Shown here piece after piece: positions 1 through 8,202 of a stretch of DNA of 8,307 nucleotides. The notes beneath the pieces were generated by a model that had not been told where the DNA came from, did no database searches, and saw only the letters and a program-made list of their open reading frames with translations. The position numbers and the translations under genes were made by a program. Position 1 is the first letter of the stretch, and each line of letters opens with the position of its first letter. This DNA is from Marinagarivorans sp. UBA5868. Its GTDB lineage: Bacteria; Pseudomonadota; Gammaproteobacteria; Pseudomonadales; Cellvibrionaceae. The DNA is taken from NCBI GenBank assembly GCA_002432095.1, contig DJFQ01000224.1, positions 2,718 to 11,024 of the forward strand, given 5' to 3'.

Positions 1-13
1 CTAAAACCATGTT

Positions 14-39
14 AGAAGCTATAAATCAGAAGCTATAAA
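14..39. repeat. Near-tandem 12-bp direct repeat at the stop codon of the DUF481 gene
   Basis: The 12-base word AGAAGCTATAAA occurs at 14-25 and again at 28-39, a 14-base period. Read on the minus strand, the first copy encodes the last residues of the DUF481 protein (Y-S-F) and is followed by the TGA stop; the second copy lies just past the stop. This looks like a 14-bp tandem duplication spanning the gene end. It leaves the C-terminal aromatic residue intact. Confidence 0.7.
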
Positions 40-823
40 CAAGAGTGACCGCGGTTTGACGATCCGAGCTGACGCGGTCCTCGGGGACCTCTGAATTATG
101 GGTAATGGTGAAGGAGGCCTTCATCGCCAGAGACTGATTGAGATTGGCGGTAAGCGCAGATTCCGCCTTGGTTTTGGTATTCGCTCCCGACTCAACCGCA
201 ACATCGCTGGCGAAGGTTTGGGTGAATTTCGCTGTCTCGCTGAAATCGTATTGGTAAAGCACGGATAGGCGCACCATGGCGGACTCTTCTTTGGCATTGT
301 CTTCCAGCAGCGTGCCATCGGGCGCGCGGACCTCGTCGGTGCGACTGAACGACATACCGGGACCGACGCTGTAATCCAGAAACGAACTGGTGCCTTGGAA
401 CAACCGGTCGGAATAACCCACCGCAACCGACGCCTGGTAATCGTAACCAGAAAATTTGTCTTCATCGTAGGAACCGAAAACAAAAAGGGCGCGGTGCTGA
501 CTGTCGAGTTTGTAGTCCGCTTGCGCCGAAGCAAAGTATTTTTCCGCGGTCACCTGGCTTTCCTCCCAGGTTTGCCCGTCCCGCTCCACTTCGAGCTGAT
601 CCTCTTTGTAGAGCGCCTCAAGCACATATTGGTTACGCCAGCGGGTGAGCTCATGCTTCAGGTTTAATTTGGCTTTGAGCGCGGTGGAATCGGTATTGCC
701 CGAAGTGGTCAAGAACCCCAACTCCGCATCCGCTGCGAGCGGCTTTTCGGGGGCCTGAGCAAATGCCTGTCCCACTAGCGCCGAAGCAGCAATAACCGCC
801 GCTGAAAGACTTATTTTCATCAT
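26..823 (-). CDS. DUF481 family (YdiY-like) outer membrane beta-barrel protein
   Basis: This 265-residue protein has a Sec signal peptide (residues 1-22: two Met, a Lys, an Ala/Val-rich core, ending A-F-A before Q-A-P). The mature part starts with the DUF481 hallmark around residues 31-46 (A-E-L-G-F-L-T-T-S-G-N-T-D). The rest is alternating polar/aromatic beta-strand sequence ending V-Y-S-F; a terminal Phe is the usual recognition signal for insertion of outer-membrane barrels. DUF481 members such as E. coli YdiY are described as salt- or acid-induced outer membrane proteins of unclear function, so no substrate can be assigned. Two ATG codons are adjacent. An AGGAG Shine-Dalgarno lies at 827-831, only 3 nt before the first ATG but 6 nt before the second (818-820), so the second may be the true start; the signal peptide is the same either way. 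The gene lies 54 bases downstream of the kinase gene with no visible terminator between, so it may be partly co-transcribed. Family call is firm; role is unknown. Confidence 0.85.
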   Translation of the reverse strand: MMKISLSAAVIAASALVGQAFAQAPEKPLAADAELGFLTTSGNTDSTALKAKLNLKHELTRWRNQYVLEALYKEDQLEVERDGQTWEESQVTAEKYFASAQADYKLDSQHRALFVFGSYDEDKFSGYDYQASVAVGYSDRLFQGTSSFLDYSVGPGMSFSRTDEVRAPDGTLLEDNAKEESAMVRLSVLYQYDFSETAKFTQTFASDVAVESGANTKTKAESALTANLNQSLAMKASFTITHNSEVPEDRVSSDRQTAVTLVYSF

Positions 824-877
824 GAACTCCTAATGTTGTTGTTTCTGTTGCAAAGAAAGCGAAGAGGGAAATATTGA

Positions 878-1762
878 TTAAGGTGACTGCGCCAAGGCTA
901 TAGCGCCCAAGGCGCCCGCCATGCTGCCCAAACCGGGTGTGGTGATAAACGATTCCATTACTGCTTTCTGATCGCCGAGGTACCCATTGATTTGGGCTAG
1001 ATAGGCCCGCCGGATCATTGGCAGTAATTCAGCGCGCTCCATCACGCCGCCGCCCAATACGATGCGTTGGGGCGAATAGGTCAACGCCAGATTCATGCAC
1101 ATCATCGCCAGATAATGCGCTTGCAACTCCCAAGCGGCGTGGCCATCCGGGAGCGCTTTTGGGTTCTGTTGCCAGCGCTGCTGCAGAGCCGGGCCGGCAG
1201 CGAGACCTTCCAGGCAGCCGCCGTGATATGGGCAGACGCCTGGAAACGGATCCCCCGGATAACGCGGCACCAACATATGACCCGCCTCCGGGTGCATAGC
1301 GCCGTGCAGTAAATTGCCGTCGACCATCACTCCAGCGCCAATGCCGGTGCCAATGGTAACGTAGACAGCGCTGTGCAGGCCCTGTGCAGCGCCCCAACGC
1401 TGCTCCGCCAGGAGTGCGCCATTAACATCTGTGTCGAAATGGATGGGCAATCCGAGCACCTGCTCGAAGTAGCCGACCAAATCTGTATCGACCCAATGGG
1501 GTTTAGGGGTAGAGGTTATAAAACCATAGGTCGGGGAGTCGCGGCGCAGATCCACGGGACCAAAACTGGCGATTCCCAGGGCGGCAAAATCGCCGTGCTC
1601 GGCCTGCGCACGGAGAAAAAAATCGCGACAGGCGACCAGGGTCGCTTCTGGATAGGTAACGGGAATCTTTTGGTGAGCCCGCACTTGATCAGGGCCGCCC
1701 GCAACGATGCATTTGAATTCAGTGCCGCCAGCGTCTATGCCGGCGTAAAGCTTATCGGTCAT
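878..1762 (-). CDS. ROK-family sugar kinase, probable fructokinase
   Basis: A 294-residue cytoplasmic ATP-dependent sugar kinase of the ROK family. Seen in the sequence: N-terminal phosphate-binding motif Y-A-G-I-D-A-G-G-T (residues 6-14); the D-x-N-G-A motif with predicted catalytic base D112; the second phosphate loop T-I-G-T-G-I-G-A-G (136-144); the ROK zinc site H162, C177, H180 and C183 in the segments around H-P-E-A-G-H and C-P-Y-H-G-G-C-L-E-G; and a G-G-G-V adenosine motif (237-240). The P-G-D-P-F-P-G-V-C-P-Y-H segment is typical of ROK fructokinases (B. subtilis YdhR/GmuE type), so fructose to fructose-6-phosphate is the best guess; mannose or another hexose cannot be excluded. The reading frame stays open to 1870, but the kinase fold begins at the ATG at 1760-1762, which overlaps the stop of the upstream JetD-like gene as ATGA; the extra 36 residues are shadow sequence. 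The overlap implies translational coupling. No transporter, other sugar enzyme or sugar regulator lies nearby, so the physiological substrate is not indicated by context. Confidence 0.88.
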   Translation of the reverse strand: MTDKLYAGIDAGGTEFKCIVAGGPDQVRAHQKIPVTYPEATLVACRDFFLRAQAEHGDFAALGIASFGPVDLRRDSPTYGFITSTPKPHWVDTDLVGYFEQVLGLPIHFDTDVNGALLAEQRWGAAQGLHSAVYVTIGTGIGAGVMVDGNLLHGAMHPEAGHMLVPRYPGDPFPGVCPYHGGCLEGLAAGPALQQRWQQNPKALPDGHAAWELQAHYLAMMCMNLALTYSPQRIVLGGGVMERAELLPMIRRAYLAQINGYLGDQKAVMESFITTPGLGSMAGALGAIALAQSP

Positions 1763-2901
1763 GAAGATTGCTCTCGCCAGAGAATGGTGGACACGCCGAT
1801 CGCCTCCTGATCGACAAATGCCAGATGCTCCTCCATCGCCGGAATCAATACATAATCGGCATAGGGGCATTGCGTGCTGCCAGGGTGATATTGCTTTTCT
1901 TTATCGCCCCCCACCGCTGAGTGGCCGCGACCAATGCGCAAAATATCCAGCATTGGCTGATAGCCAGGCTGCCAGGCCTCCACGCCCGGAAACACTTGTT
2001 TAAGCGCGGCGAGGATAGCCATACCGGCAAAATCCAGATCGCCCCAGAAAAAGCTGGGCATTTGTTTTTCGCCAATCCAAAAAGCGGTAAAGCGCTCGCG
2101 CTCTTCCGTACTCACCATATTCACGTAACTGAACACCGCCTGCCCCGCCTCGCGCACACGCAGCGCCGCGCCGCGAAAGCCAGCGAGGTAAATCAACCCG
2201 GTTCGCGCTGGCGCAAGAGCCACGAGTCCGAGATAGGTGTCCTGATTTTCAACGAACAGAATTTCTTCAAAATTGGCCGGTAGGTATACCGAGAGCAGTA
2301 GCGGTCGGCTGAGCAGACGGCCGGCGATACTGGGAAACGTGGCAAGCAGTAACAGTTCTTTACGATCAAGAAATTTTGATGCTCCCCAGAAACATCGGGC
2401 AGATAGCTGGCGCAGGGTCATGGGTTGCTGTTCCAGCGCTGCGGGGATGGTAGCGAACGCAGCGGCGAGCTGTTCGTACGTGCGCCCAGGAAAGCGCAGG
2501 ACCTCGCGGCTCAAGGCATCACCACCGTCTTCAAAAACGTGCAAATAGCGAGCGAGCGCCGTATCCCAAAGGTGCTGACGTGGATCGAATGCCGGCCGTT
2601 CCAACCACAGGCGCACTCGCTCTTCGGCTTCATATTTAAGTTGAATCAGGCCATCGTCATAGTCATTGTTGCCGGGGCGTTGCCGCGCTTTGAGCTTGAG
2701 ATCCAACACACCGATTTTGGCCAACTGTTTCAGGTCATCCCAGACAACATCCACCTGATTCTGGTCGGTGAAGTCATAGAGCTCCGGCGTTTCGCGGGCG
2801 GAACACTTCAACTGCCAGCGCATGCGCCCGGCGTCCGCCTTATCCAGCAGGCGATGCAATAGCGCGTGGGTTTCTTCGGTCAATAAGGGGGCTTCGCTCA
2901 T
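1759..2901 (-). CDS. Orphan JetD-like protein (DUF2220, TOPRIM-type C-terminal domain)
   Basis: A 380-residue protein with the layout of Wadjet JetD: a helical/winged-helix-like N-terminal half (about 1-200) and a C-terminal TOPRIM-like domain (about 205-380). Visible motifs are I-L-F-V-E-N-Q-D-T-Y (214-223, with candidate metal ligand E218), a G-D-L-D motif (287-290) inside F-F-W-G-D-L-D-F-A-G-M-A-I-L, and a C-terminal D-Q-E-A-I (364-368) like the E-Q-E-x-I ending of JetD proteins. In Wadjet, JetD is the nuclease subunit that cuts plasmid DNA after the JetABC SMC complex has extruded it. Here the acidic residues are retained, so metal-dependent nuclease activity is possible. No jetA, jetB or jetC is in the window: the upstream neighbour is rpoH behind a terminator, the downstream neighbour a sugar kinase overlapping by ATGA. 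It is therefore a solo member whose function is unknown. A weak GGAA ribosome site lies 7 nt before the ATG, and a possible promoter lies at 2967-2995. Family call is fairly firm; a defence role is not supported by context. Confidence 0.8.
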   Translation of the reverse strand: MSEAPLLTEETHALLHRLLDKADAGRMRWQLKCSARETPELYDFTDQNQVDVVWDDLKQLAKIGVLDLKLKARQRPGNNDYDDGLIQLKYEAEERVRLWLERPAFDPRQHLWDTALARYLHVFEDGGDALSREVLRFPGRTYEQLAAAFATIPAALEQQPMTLRQLSARCFWGASKFLDRKELLLLATFPSIAGRLLSRPLLLSVYLPANFEEILFVENQDTYLGLVALAPARTGLIYLAGFRGAALRVREAGQAVFSYVNMVSTEERERFTAFWIGEKQMPSFFWGDLDFAGMAILAALKQVFPGVEAWQPGYQPMLDILRIGRGHSAVGGDKEKQYHPGSTQCPYADYVLIPAMEEHLAFVDQEAIGVSTILWREQSS

Positions 2902-2966
2902 AGACAGGTTCCGTGGTAGATGGAAGATCGAACCAGACGCGCAAATCGCTCGCTTGCGCCTCCCTT

Positions 2967-2995
2967 AATATGAGTGAAAAAAAGCCTTCATGCAA
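2967..2995 (-). promoter_or_regulatory. Possible sigma70 promoter of the jetD-like/ROK kinase operon
   Basis: On the minus strand, TTGCAT (2990-2995) and CATATT (2967-2972) are separated by 17 bases and lie 65 bases before the JetD-like start. The match to consensus is modest (3/6 and 4/6). It sits immediately after the rpoH terminator, where an independent promoter would be expected. Confidence 0.3.
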
Positions 2996-3029
2996 AAACA
3001 GAAAAGCCGCTGGCGAAGCGGCTTTTCTG
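2994..3029 (-). terminator. Intrinsic terminator of rpoH
   Basis: A perfect 13-bp stem (2999-3011 paired with 3017-3029, core AAAAGCCGC/GCGGCTTTT) closes a 5-base loop, 22 bases past the rpoH stop codon. Read on the minus strand it is followed by TTTTTG (2998-2993). The stem also carries A and T runs at its foot, so it could terminate weakly on the plus strand too, but no plus-strand gene ends here. Confidence 0.9.
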
Positions 3030-3050
3030 TTGGCAAATGGCAGTACCGGA

Positions 3051-3905
3051 TCAGACCTCGATCATGCCCCGGACTTTTTTCATCGCGTTTTTTTCCAGTT
3101 GGCGTATACGTTCGGCGGAAACGCCATATTCCGCGGCCAATTCGTGCAGGGTGGCTTTCTCTTCGTTCAACCAGCGTTTTTGCAGAATATCGCGGCTGCG
3201 GTCGTCCAGCTTTTCCAGGGCAGACTCTAAATTGCTGACGCTGGTATCTTCCCAATCGGAATTTTCCAGAAGCACAGCGGGGTCATAACGGCGGTCTTCC
3301 AAGTAGTTCGCTGGCGCTAAGTAAGCAACATCATCGTCCTCATCAACACCGGCATCAAACCCCGCATCATAAGCCGCTAGGCGGCCTTCCATGTCGTGCA
3401 CATGTTTAACATCCACGTTCAAATCTTTGGCCACTGCCTCCGCTTCCGCCCGACTCAACCAGCCCAGGTGTTTTTTCTGTCCGCGCAAATTGAAAAACAG
3501 TTTGCGTTGAGCTTTGGTGGTGGCGATTTTGACAATGCGCCAGTTGCGCAGGATGAATTCATGAATTTCGGCTTTGATCCAGTGCACGGCAAATGAAATC
3601 AACCGCACACCCTTTTCCGGGTTGAAACGCTTGACCGCTTTCATCAAGCCGACGTTGCCTTCTTGAATCAGGTCGCCCTGAGCCAGTCCGTAACCTGAAT
3701 AGGACTTGGCGATATACACCACAAAACGAAGATGGGCCATAACCAAGCGGCGCGCGGCATCGAGATTGTTGCGGTAGTAAAGATCCTCTGCGAGAGCTTT
3801 TTCCTCTTCAGCAGAGAGAATCGAGAACCCGTTGACGACCTGAATGTACGCCGCCAGGTTCTGGCCCGGTGCGAGAATGTCGACAGGTTGTAGTTGGGTG
3901 CCCAT
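3051..3905 (-). CDS. rpoH: RNA polymerase heat-shock sigma factor RpoH (sigma-32)
   Basis: This protein directs RNA polymerase to heat-shock promoters (chaperones, proteases). From the chosen start it is 284 residues, the same length as E. coli RpoH. Seen: region 2 with [13 protein letters not shown] (78-90) and [13 protein letters not shown] (104-116); the RpoH box Q-R-K-L-F-F-N-L-R (133-141), which marks sigma-32 and is tied to core binding and FtsH/chaperone control; and region 4.2 helix-turn-helix ending [17 protein letters not shown] (261-277). The frame is open upstream to 4073, but those 56 residues do not resemble RpoH, and the ATG at 3903-3905 has a strong Shine-Dalgarno (AGGAGGA, 3912-3918). 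It follows ftsX, the conserved gammaproteobacterial order, with a 174-base gap containing a likely promoter, and ends in a clear terminator. An acidic D/E-rich stretch (184-192) lies between regions 3 and 4, where E. coli RpoH is also acidic. Confidence 0.97.
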   Translation of the reverse strand: MGTQLQPVDILAPGQNLAAYIQVVNGFSILSAEEEKALAEDLYYRNNLDAARRLVMAHLRFVVYIAKSYSGYGLAQGDLIQEGNVGLMKAVKRFNPEKGVRLISFAVHWIKAEIHEFILRNWRIVKIATTKAQRKLFFNLRGQKKHLGWLSRAEAEAVAKDLNVDVKHVHDMEGRLAAYDAGFDAGVDEDDDVAYLAPANYLEDRRYDPAVLLENSDWEDTSVSNLESALEKLDDRSRDILQKRWLNEEKATLHELAAEYGVSAERIRQLEKNAMKKVRGMIEV

Positions 3906-3911
3906 TGAAAA

Positions 3912-3918
3912 TCCTCCT
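3912..3918 (-). promoter_or_regulatory. Strong Shine-Dalgarno of rpoH
   Basis: AGGAGGA on the minus strand, 6 nt before the ATG at 3903-3905, fixes the rpoH start and excludes the longer open frame. It may partly pair with AAACTCC at 3933-3939 on the same transcript, which could limit translation at low temperature. Confidence 0.8.
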
Positions 3919-3970
3919 AATGAATGGCCGATGGAGTTTAGCACTGGTGAACCAGCCTGACCACCGGCGC

Positions 3971-3999
3971 AATTTATGGTTTTTGACCCGTTTTTCAAG
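3971..3999 (-). promoter_or_regulatory. Probable rpoH promoter
   Basis: In the 174-base ftsX-rpoH gap, the minus strand carries TTGAAA (3993-3998) and TAAATT (3971-3976) separated by 16 bases, giving a 5' leader of about 55-60 bases. The -35 extends to CTTGAAA (3993-3999), which is also the sigma-32 -35 consensus. The matching sigma-32 -10 (CCCCAT-type) is poor, only CCAT in the right area. A sigma70-type promoter is the better reading; self-control by RpoH is speculative. Confidence 0.45.
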
Positions 4000-4079
4000 C
4001 CCTTAGATGGGCAAAGATCGGTAGAGTTCGCGCTCCGTTGCGATAGATTTGATATGCGCCAAATCACCTGCAAATTAGC

Positions 4080-5054
4080 TCACCGCGGCTCTATCGCACT
4101 TAAATGGCGACCTACAGCAAGCCAGGCGCCGAGCAAGCCCAGAGCAATGCAGCAAATGACCAAAGCCACGCACCCAACGAAACCCAAGCCATGCAAAACA
4201 AAAGTGTCCTGATAAGTCGCCGCCAGGGTGCGCACGGGACCGCCCAGGGACGCTACGCCCACGCTGACCAATAAACATGAAAGCAGGCCGCCGATTACGC
4301 CATACCAGAATCCGGTATAAAGAAACGGGCGCCGAACAAATCCGTCCGTACCGCCCACCAATTTGATCACCACTATCTCCTCGCGCCGGCTCTCGATCTC
4401 CAAACGAATCGTATTGCCTATCACCAGTAACACACCCAGGCCCAACAGGCCGGCCAATCCCATCACCAGCTGCTTGCCCAGAGTCATGATGGCGTTGAGA
4501 CGGCGCACCCAGTCCATATCCAGGCTGACATCATCTACCAGAGCATCACCGGCAATACGCTGACGCAGCGCGTCCAGCTGTGCAGGTGCCGACATCGCAG
4601 GGGCGGGAGTGACCACCAGAGTTGGCGGCAAGGGATTGTTCTCCAGAGCCGTTAACGCTTCGCTGAAGCCCGACTGAGACTGAAAAGACTGTAGTGCCTG
4701 CTCTGGGGAAATGTATTCCAGCTCTTCAATCTCCGGCATCCCCTGCAGCGTATCGCGGAATCCGTTGATGGCAGTCTCTTGGGAGCCCAGTTTCAGGAAT
4801 ACCGTGATTTTCGGGCTTGAGTCCCACCGCTCGCCGACCCGCTGGACGTTGCCCAGGGCCAGCAGCAGCGTTGCCGGCAGTGCCAGTGCGATAGCCACAA
4901 CCAACGCGGTCATCAATGTTTGCAGCGGTGTATCGGCCAAACGACCAAAGCTGTCGAGTGCGGACGCCCGGTGATGTTGGTGCCACGCCTGCCAATGATC
5001 AGCAAAGCCAATGCGGGAGTGGCGGGCACCGCGGGCAACGGGGTCGCGATTCAT
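4080..5054 (-). CDS. ftsX: Cell division protein FtsX (permease-like subunit of FtsEX)
   Basis: A 324-residue inner-membrane protein that pairs with the ATPase FtsE at the septal ring and controls periplasmic activation of cell-wall hydrolases (through EnvC-type partners in gammaproteobacteria). Four membrane segments are visible: about 46-67, 195-217, 248-272 and 290-314. The large periplasmic loop (about 68-194) includes I-T-V-F-L-K (83-88) and the conserved E-Y-I-S-P-E-Q-A-L (113-121). After TM2 comes N-T-I-R-L-E-I-E-S-R-R-E-E-I (214-227), the cytoplasmic coupling segment typical of FtsX, then K-L-V-G-G-T (231-236). The basic, His-rich N-terminal tail (1-40) is cytoplasmic, as in other proteobacterial FtsX. 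The start overlaps the ftsE stop as ATGA (5051-5054), so FtsE and FtsX synthesis should be coupled. Only a promoter gap separates it from rpoH downstream. Confidence 0.96.
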   Translation of the reverse strand: MNRDPVARGARHSRIGFADHWQAWHQHHRASALDSFGRLADTPLQTLMTALVVAIALALPATLLLALGNVQRVGERWDSSPKITVFLKLGSQETAINGFRDTLQGMPEIEELEYISPEQALQSFQSQSGFSEALTALENNPLPPTLVVTPAPAMSAPAQLDALRQRIAGDALVDDVSLDMDWVRRLNAIMTLGKQLVMGLAGLLGLGVLLVIGNTIRLEIESRREEIVVIKLVGGTDGFVRRPFLYTGFWYGVIGGLLSCLLVSVGVASLGGPVRTLAATYQDTFVLHGLGFVGCVALVICCIALGLLGAWLAVGRHLSAIEPR

Positions 5055-5737
5055 GCCGGTACCTCGCCCTGAACCAGCACGCCATCATGAACCAACTGAC
5101 CCTGCTCAAGGGTCAGTACCCGCGCACCCATGGAACGGATCAGCGACCAATCGTGGCTGGCGATTAATACCGTCACCCCAACCTGATTGAATTCACGAAA
5201 GAGCTGCATGATGTCCGAGGACAGATTCGGATCCAGATTTCCCGTAGGCTCATCCGCCAGCAGAACCGGCGGCTTATTCACCACAGCCCGAGCAATACCC
5301 ACACGCTGTTGCTCGCCGCCGGAAAGAGTGATGGGGTTGACCCTTTCGCGCTCAAGCAGGCCCACCTTATCTAGCGCCGCGCGTACCCGCCGACCGACCT
5401 CTCTTTGATGAACCCCGGCGATCTGTAGCGGCAGCGCCACATTGTCGAACACGCTGCGGTCAAACAGCAGCTGGTGATTCTGAAACACCACGCCCACCTG
5501 CCGGCGATGGAAGGGAATCTGGCCGGAACGCAGACGATTGAGATTGCGTCCGCCGATCACCACCTGTCCCTGAGACGGCCGCTCGATGAGCATAATCAAC
5601 TTCATCAAGGTGCTTTTGCCGGCGCCGGAGTGGCCGGTCAAAAACACCATCTCCGCCTCATCCACCTGCAGGGTCACGCCCGTCAGCGCCTCGTAACCGT
5701 TGGGGTACCGCTTGCTGACGTTATGGAATTCGATCAT
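5051..5737 (-). CDS. ftsE: Cell division ATP-binding protein FtsE
   Basis: A 228-residue ABC ATPase, the cytoplasmic motor of FtsEX; ATP hydrolysis drives FtsX and so septal peptidoglycan hydrolysis. All nucleotide-binding motifs are present: Walker [10 protein letters not shown] (35-43), Q-loop Q86 in V-F-Q-N-H, signature L-S-G-G-E-Q-Q-R (138-145), Walker [13 protein letters not shown] (158-169) and H-loop H195. The start [14 protein letters not shown] is typical of FtsE, and length matches the family (about 222). It lies between ftsY and ftsX with ATGA overlaps at both ends (5734-5737 and 5051-5054). The short C-terminal tail after residue 215 is slightly longer than in E. coli. It could only be confused with a LolD/MacB-type ATPase, which the gene order rules out. 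Confidence 0.97.
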   Translation of the reverse strand: MIEFHNVSKRYPNGYEALTGVTLQVDEAEMVFLTGHSGAGKSTLMKLIMLIERPSQGQVVIGGRNLNRLRSGQIPFHRRQVGVVFQNHQLLFDRSVFDNVALPLQIAGVHQREVGRRVRAALDKVGLLERERVNPITLSGGEQQRVGIARAVVNKPPVLLADEPTGNLDPNLSSDIMQLFREFNQVGVTVLIASHDWSLIRSMGARVLTLEQGQLVHDGVLVQGEVPA

Positions 5738-6912
5738 GTGGGCGCGGCAAGATCACTGCGGTTAAACAGCGCATCAACAAATGGTTTGGCAGCAAACGGT
5801 TGAAGGTCGTCTATGCCTTCGCCAACGCCGATAAAACGAATGGGCAGCTTATGTTTTTCGGTAAGCGCAAAAATCACCCCACCCTTGGCGGTGCCATCCA
5901 GCTTGGTGAGGGCAATCCCGGTTACTCCGGCACTTTGCCGGAAGACATCCGCCTGGCTGACAGCATTCTGTCCAGTGCCCGCATCTAACACCAACAGAAC
6001 CTCATGGGGCGCTGTCGCATCCAGCTTAGCCATCACCCGGCGCACTTTTGATAGTTCGTCCATCAGATGGCTCTTGTTATGCAAGCGGCCAGCGGTGTCG
6101 GCAATCACCACGTCGATTCCGCGGGACTTGGCGGCGGCGATGGCATCGTAGATCACCGACGCACTGTCCGCACCGGTGTGTTGTGCGACCACCGGCACCT
6201 TGTTCCGCTCACCCCAGATCTGCAACTGCTCAACTGCAGCGGCACGGAACGTATCGCCGGCCGCCAGCATCACCGATTTGCCCTCGTTTTGTAGTCGTTT
6301 GGCGAGCTTACCGATCGTTGTGGTTTTACCCACACCGTTGACACCCACCACTAAAATCACAAAAGGTTTGTGAGTGGCATCAATCTTCAGTGGCTGCTCC
6401 ACCGGCTGCAGGAGATTGCGCAGCTCCGTTTGCAAAGACTCATAGAGCGCGCCGGAATCTGCCAGCTGCTTGCGCGCTACTTTGGCAGTTAGCGTGTCGA
6501 TCAACCGTGTCGTCGCTTCCACGCCCACGTCCGCGATGAGCAGCTGGGTTTCCAAGTCTTCCAGAAGCTCGTCATCAATGGCCTTCTTGCCCAACAACAA
6601 ATTGCCCAATCCTTCGCTGAACTGAGTGCTGGTGCGTTTAAGGCCTTGCGTAATACGGGCAAAAAAGCCCGGTTTTCGGGCCTCTTCCACCGCCGCGGTT
6701 GCGGGCTCAACAACGGCAGGAACTGGCTCGGCAATAACCGGTGTTTGAACAACCGGGGGTGGCGGTGGTGTGGGAGGTGCAGGCACAGGCGGCGATTGTG
6801 TTGCCTCGGGTGCTGGGGTAGATTGCGCAGCATCCTCTACTGCAGGTGTGGTTTCTGGTGAGACGGGCTTTTCTGCCTCATCTTTCTTTTTGTTGCGTTT
6901 AAAAAAGAACAT
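5734..6912 (-). CDS. ftsY: Signal recognition particle receptor FtsY
   Basis: A 392-residue SRP-receptor GTPase that docks ribosome-nascent chain-SRP complexes at the membrane for co-translational insertion. Layout: basic start M-F-F-F-K-R-N-K-K-K (1-10); an acidic then strongly Pro/Ala/Val-rich A domain (about 11-78, with a proline run at 44-53); the amphipathic membrane-targeting helix G-F-F-A-R-I-T-Q-G-L (82-91); N domain (about 92-175); and G domain (about 180-388). GTPase motifs: G1 G-V-N-G-V-G-K-T-T (190-198), G2 D-T-F-R-A-A-A (220-226), G3 D-T-A-G-R (272-276), G4 T-K-L-D (336-339) and the closing G-V-G-E-G-I-D-D-L (362-370). The A domain is shorter and less acidic than in E. coli (497 residues in total). 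It heads the ftsY-ftsE-ftsX operon and overlaps ftsE by ATGA. A GAAGG ribosome site precedes the ATG, and an extended -10 promoter is suggested at 6943-6951. Confidence 0.97.
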   Translation of the reverse strand: MFFFKRNKKKDEAEKPVSPETTPAVEDAAQSTPAPEATQSPPVPAPPTPPPPPVVQTPVIAEPVPAVVEPATAAVEEARKPGFFARITQGLKRTSTQFSEGLGNLLLGKKAIDDELLEDLETQLLIADVGVEATTRLIDTLTAKVARKQLADSGALYESLQTELRNLLQPVEQPLKIDATHKPFVILVVGVNGVGKTTTIGKLAKRLQNEGKSVMLAAGDTFRAAAVEQLQIWGERNKVPVVAQHTGADSASVIYDAIAAAKSRGIDVVIADTAGRLHNKSHLMDELSKVRRVMAKLDATAPHEVLLVLDAGTGQNAVSQADVFRQSAGVTGIALTKLDGTAKGGVIFALTEKHKLPIRFIGVGEGIDDLQPFAAKPFVDALFNRSDLAAPT

Positions 6913-6942
6913 AAGCCTTCACATGCCCACAAAAATGGCGTA

Positions 6943-6951
6943 ATCGTACCA
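6943..6951 (-). promoter_or_regulatory. Candidate extended -10 promoter for ftsYEX
   Basis: On the minus strand TGGTACGAT fits an extended -10 (TG-N-TACGAT, with TACGAT at 6943-6948), about 30 bases before the ftsY ATG. No good -35 is seen at 17-18 bases, which is usual for extended -10 promoters. The ftsY-rsmD gap is only 66 bases, so it must also hold the rsmD promoter; I could not identify that one. Confidence 0.3.
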
Positions 6952-6978
6952 CTTGTCCCCTGGAAATAAGAGAACACC

Positions 6979-8171
<1,193 letters not shown>

Positions 8172-8202
8172 TTCGTGCGGCCGTAAGCTTGAGCGGGCTG
8201 CA

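Noticed and set aside
1373..1810. Plus-strand 145-residue open frame opposite the ROK kinase
   Set aside because: It is antisense to a gene with full family motifs and has no recognisable domain or ribosome site; the same applies to the other long opposite-strand frames.
1763..1870. 36-residue N-terminal extension of the ROK kinase frame
   Set aside because: The Cys/Gly/Arg-rich sequence is an out-of-frame reading of the jetD-like gene; the kinase fold starts at the ATG at 1760-1762.
878..2901. Complete Wadjet or other defence island
   Set aside because: Only a JetD-like protein is present; the neighbours are a sugar kinase, a barrel protein and core genes, with no transposase, integrase or tRNA-type integration site.
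3944..3955. CTGGT-GA-ACCAG palindrome in the ftsX-rpoH gap
   Set aside because: A 5-bp arm is too short to call an operator; it may be chance.
3906..4073. 56-residue N-terminal extension of the rpoH frame
   Set aside because: It does not resemble RpoH, lies across the promoter region, and the internal ATG at 3905 has a strong Shine-Dalgarno and gives the exact family length.
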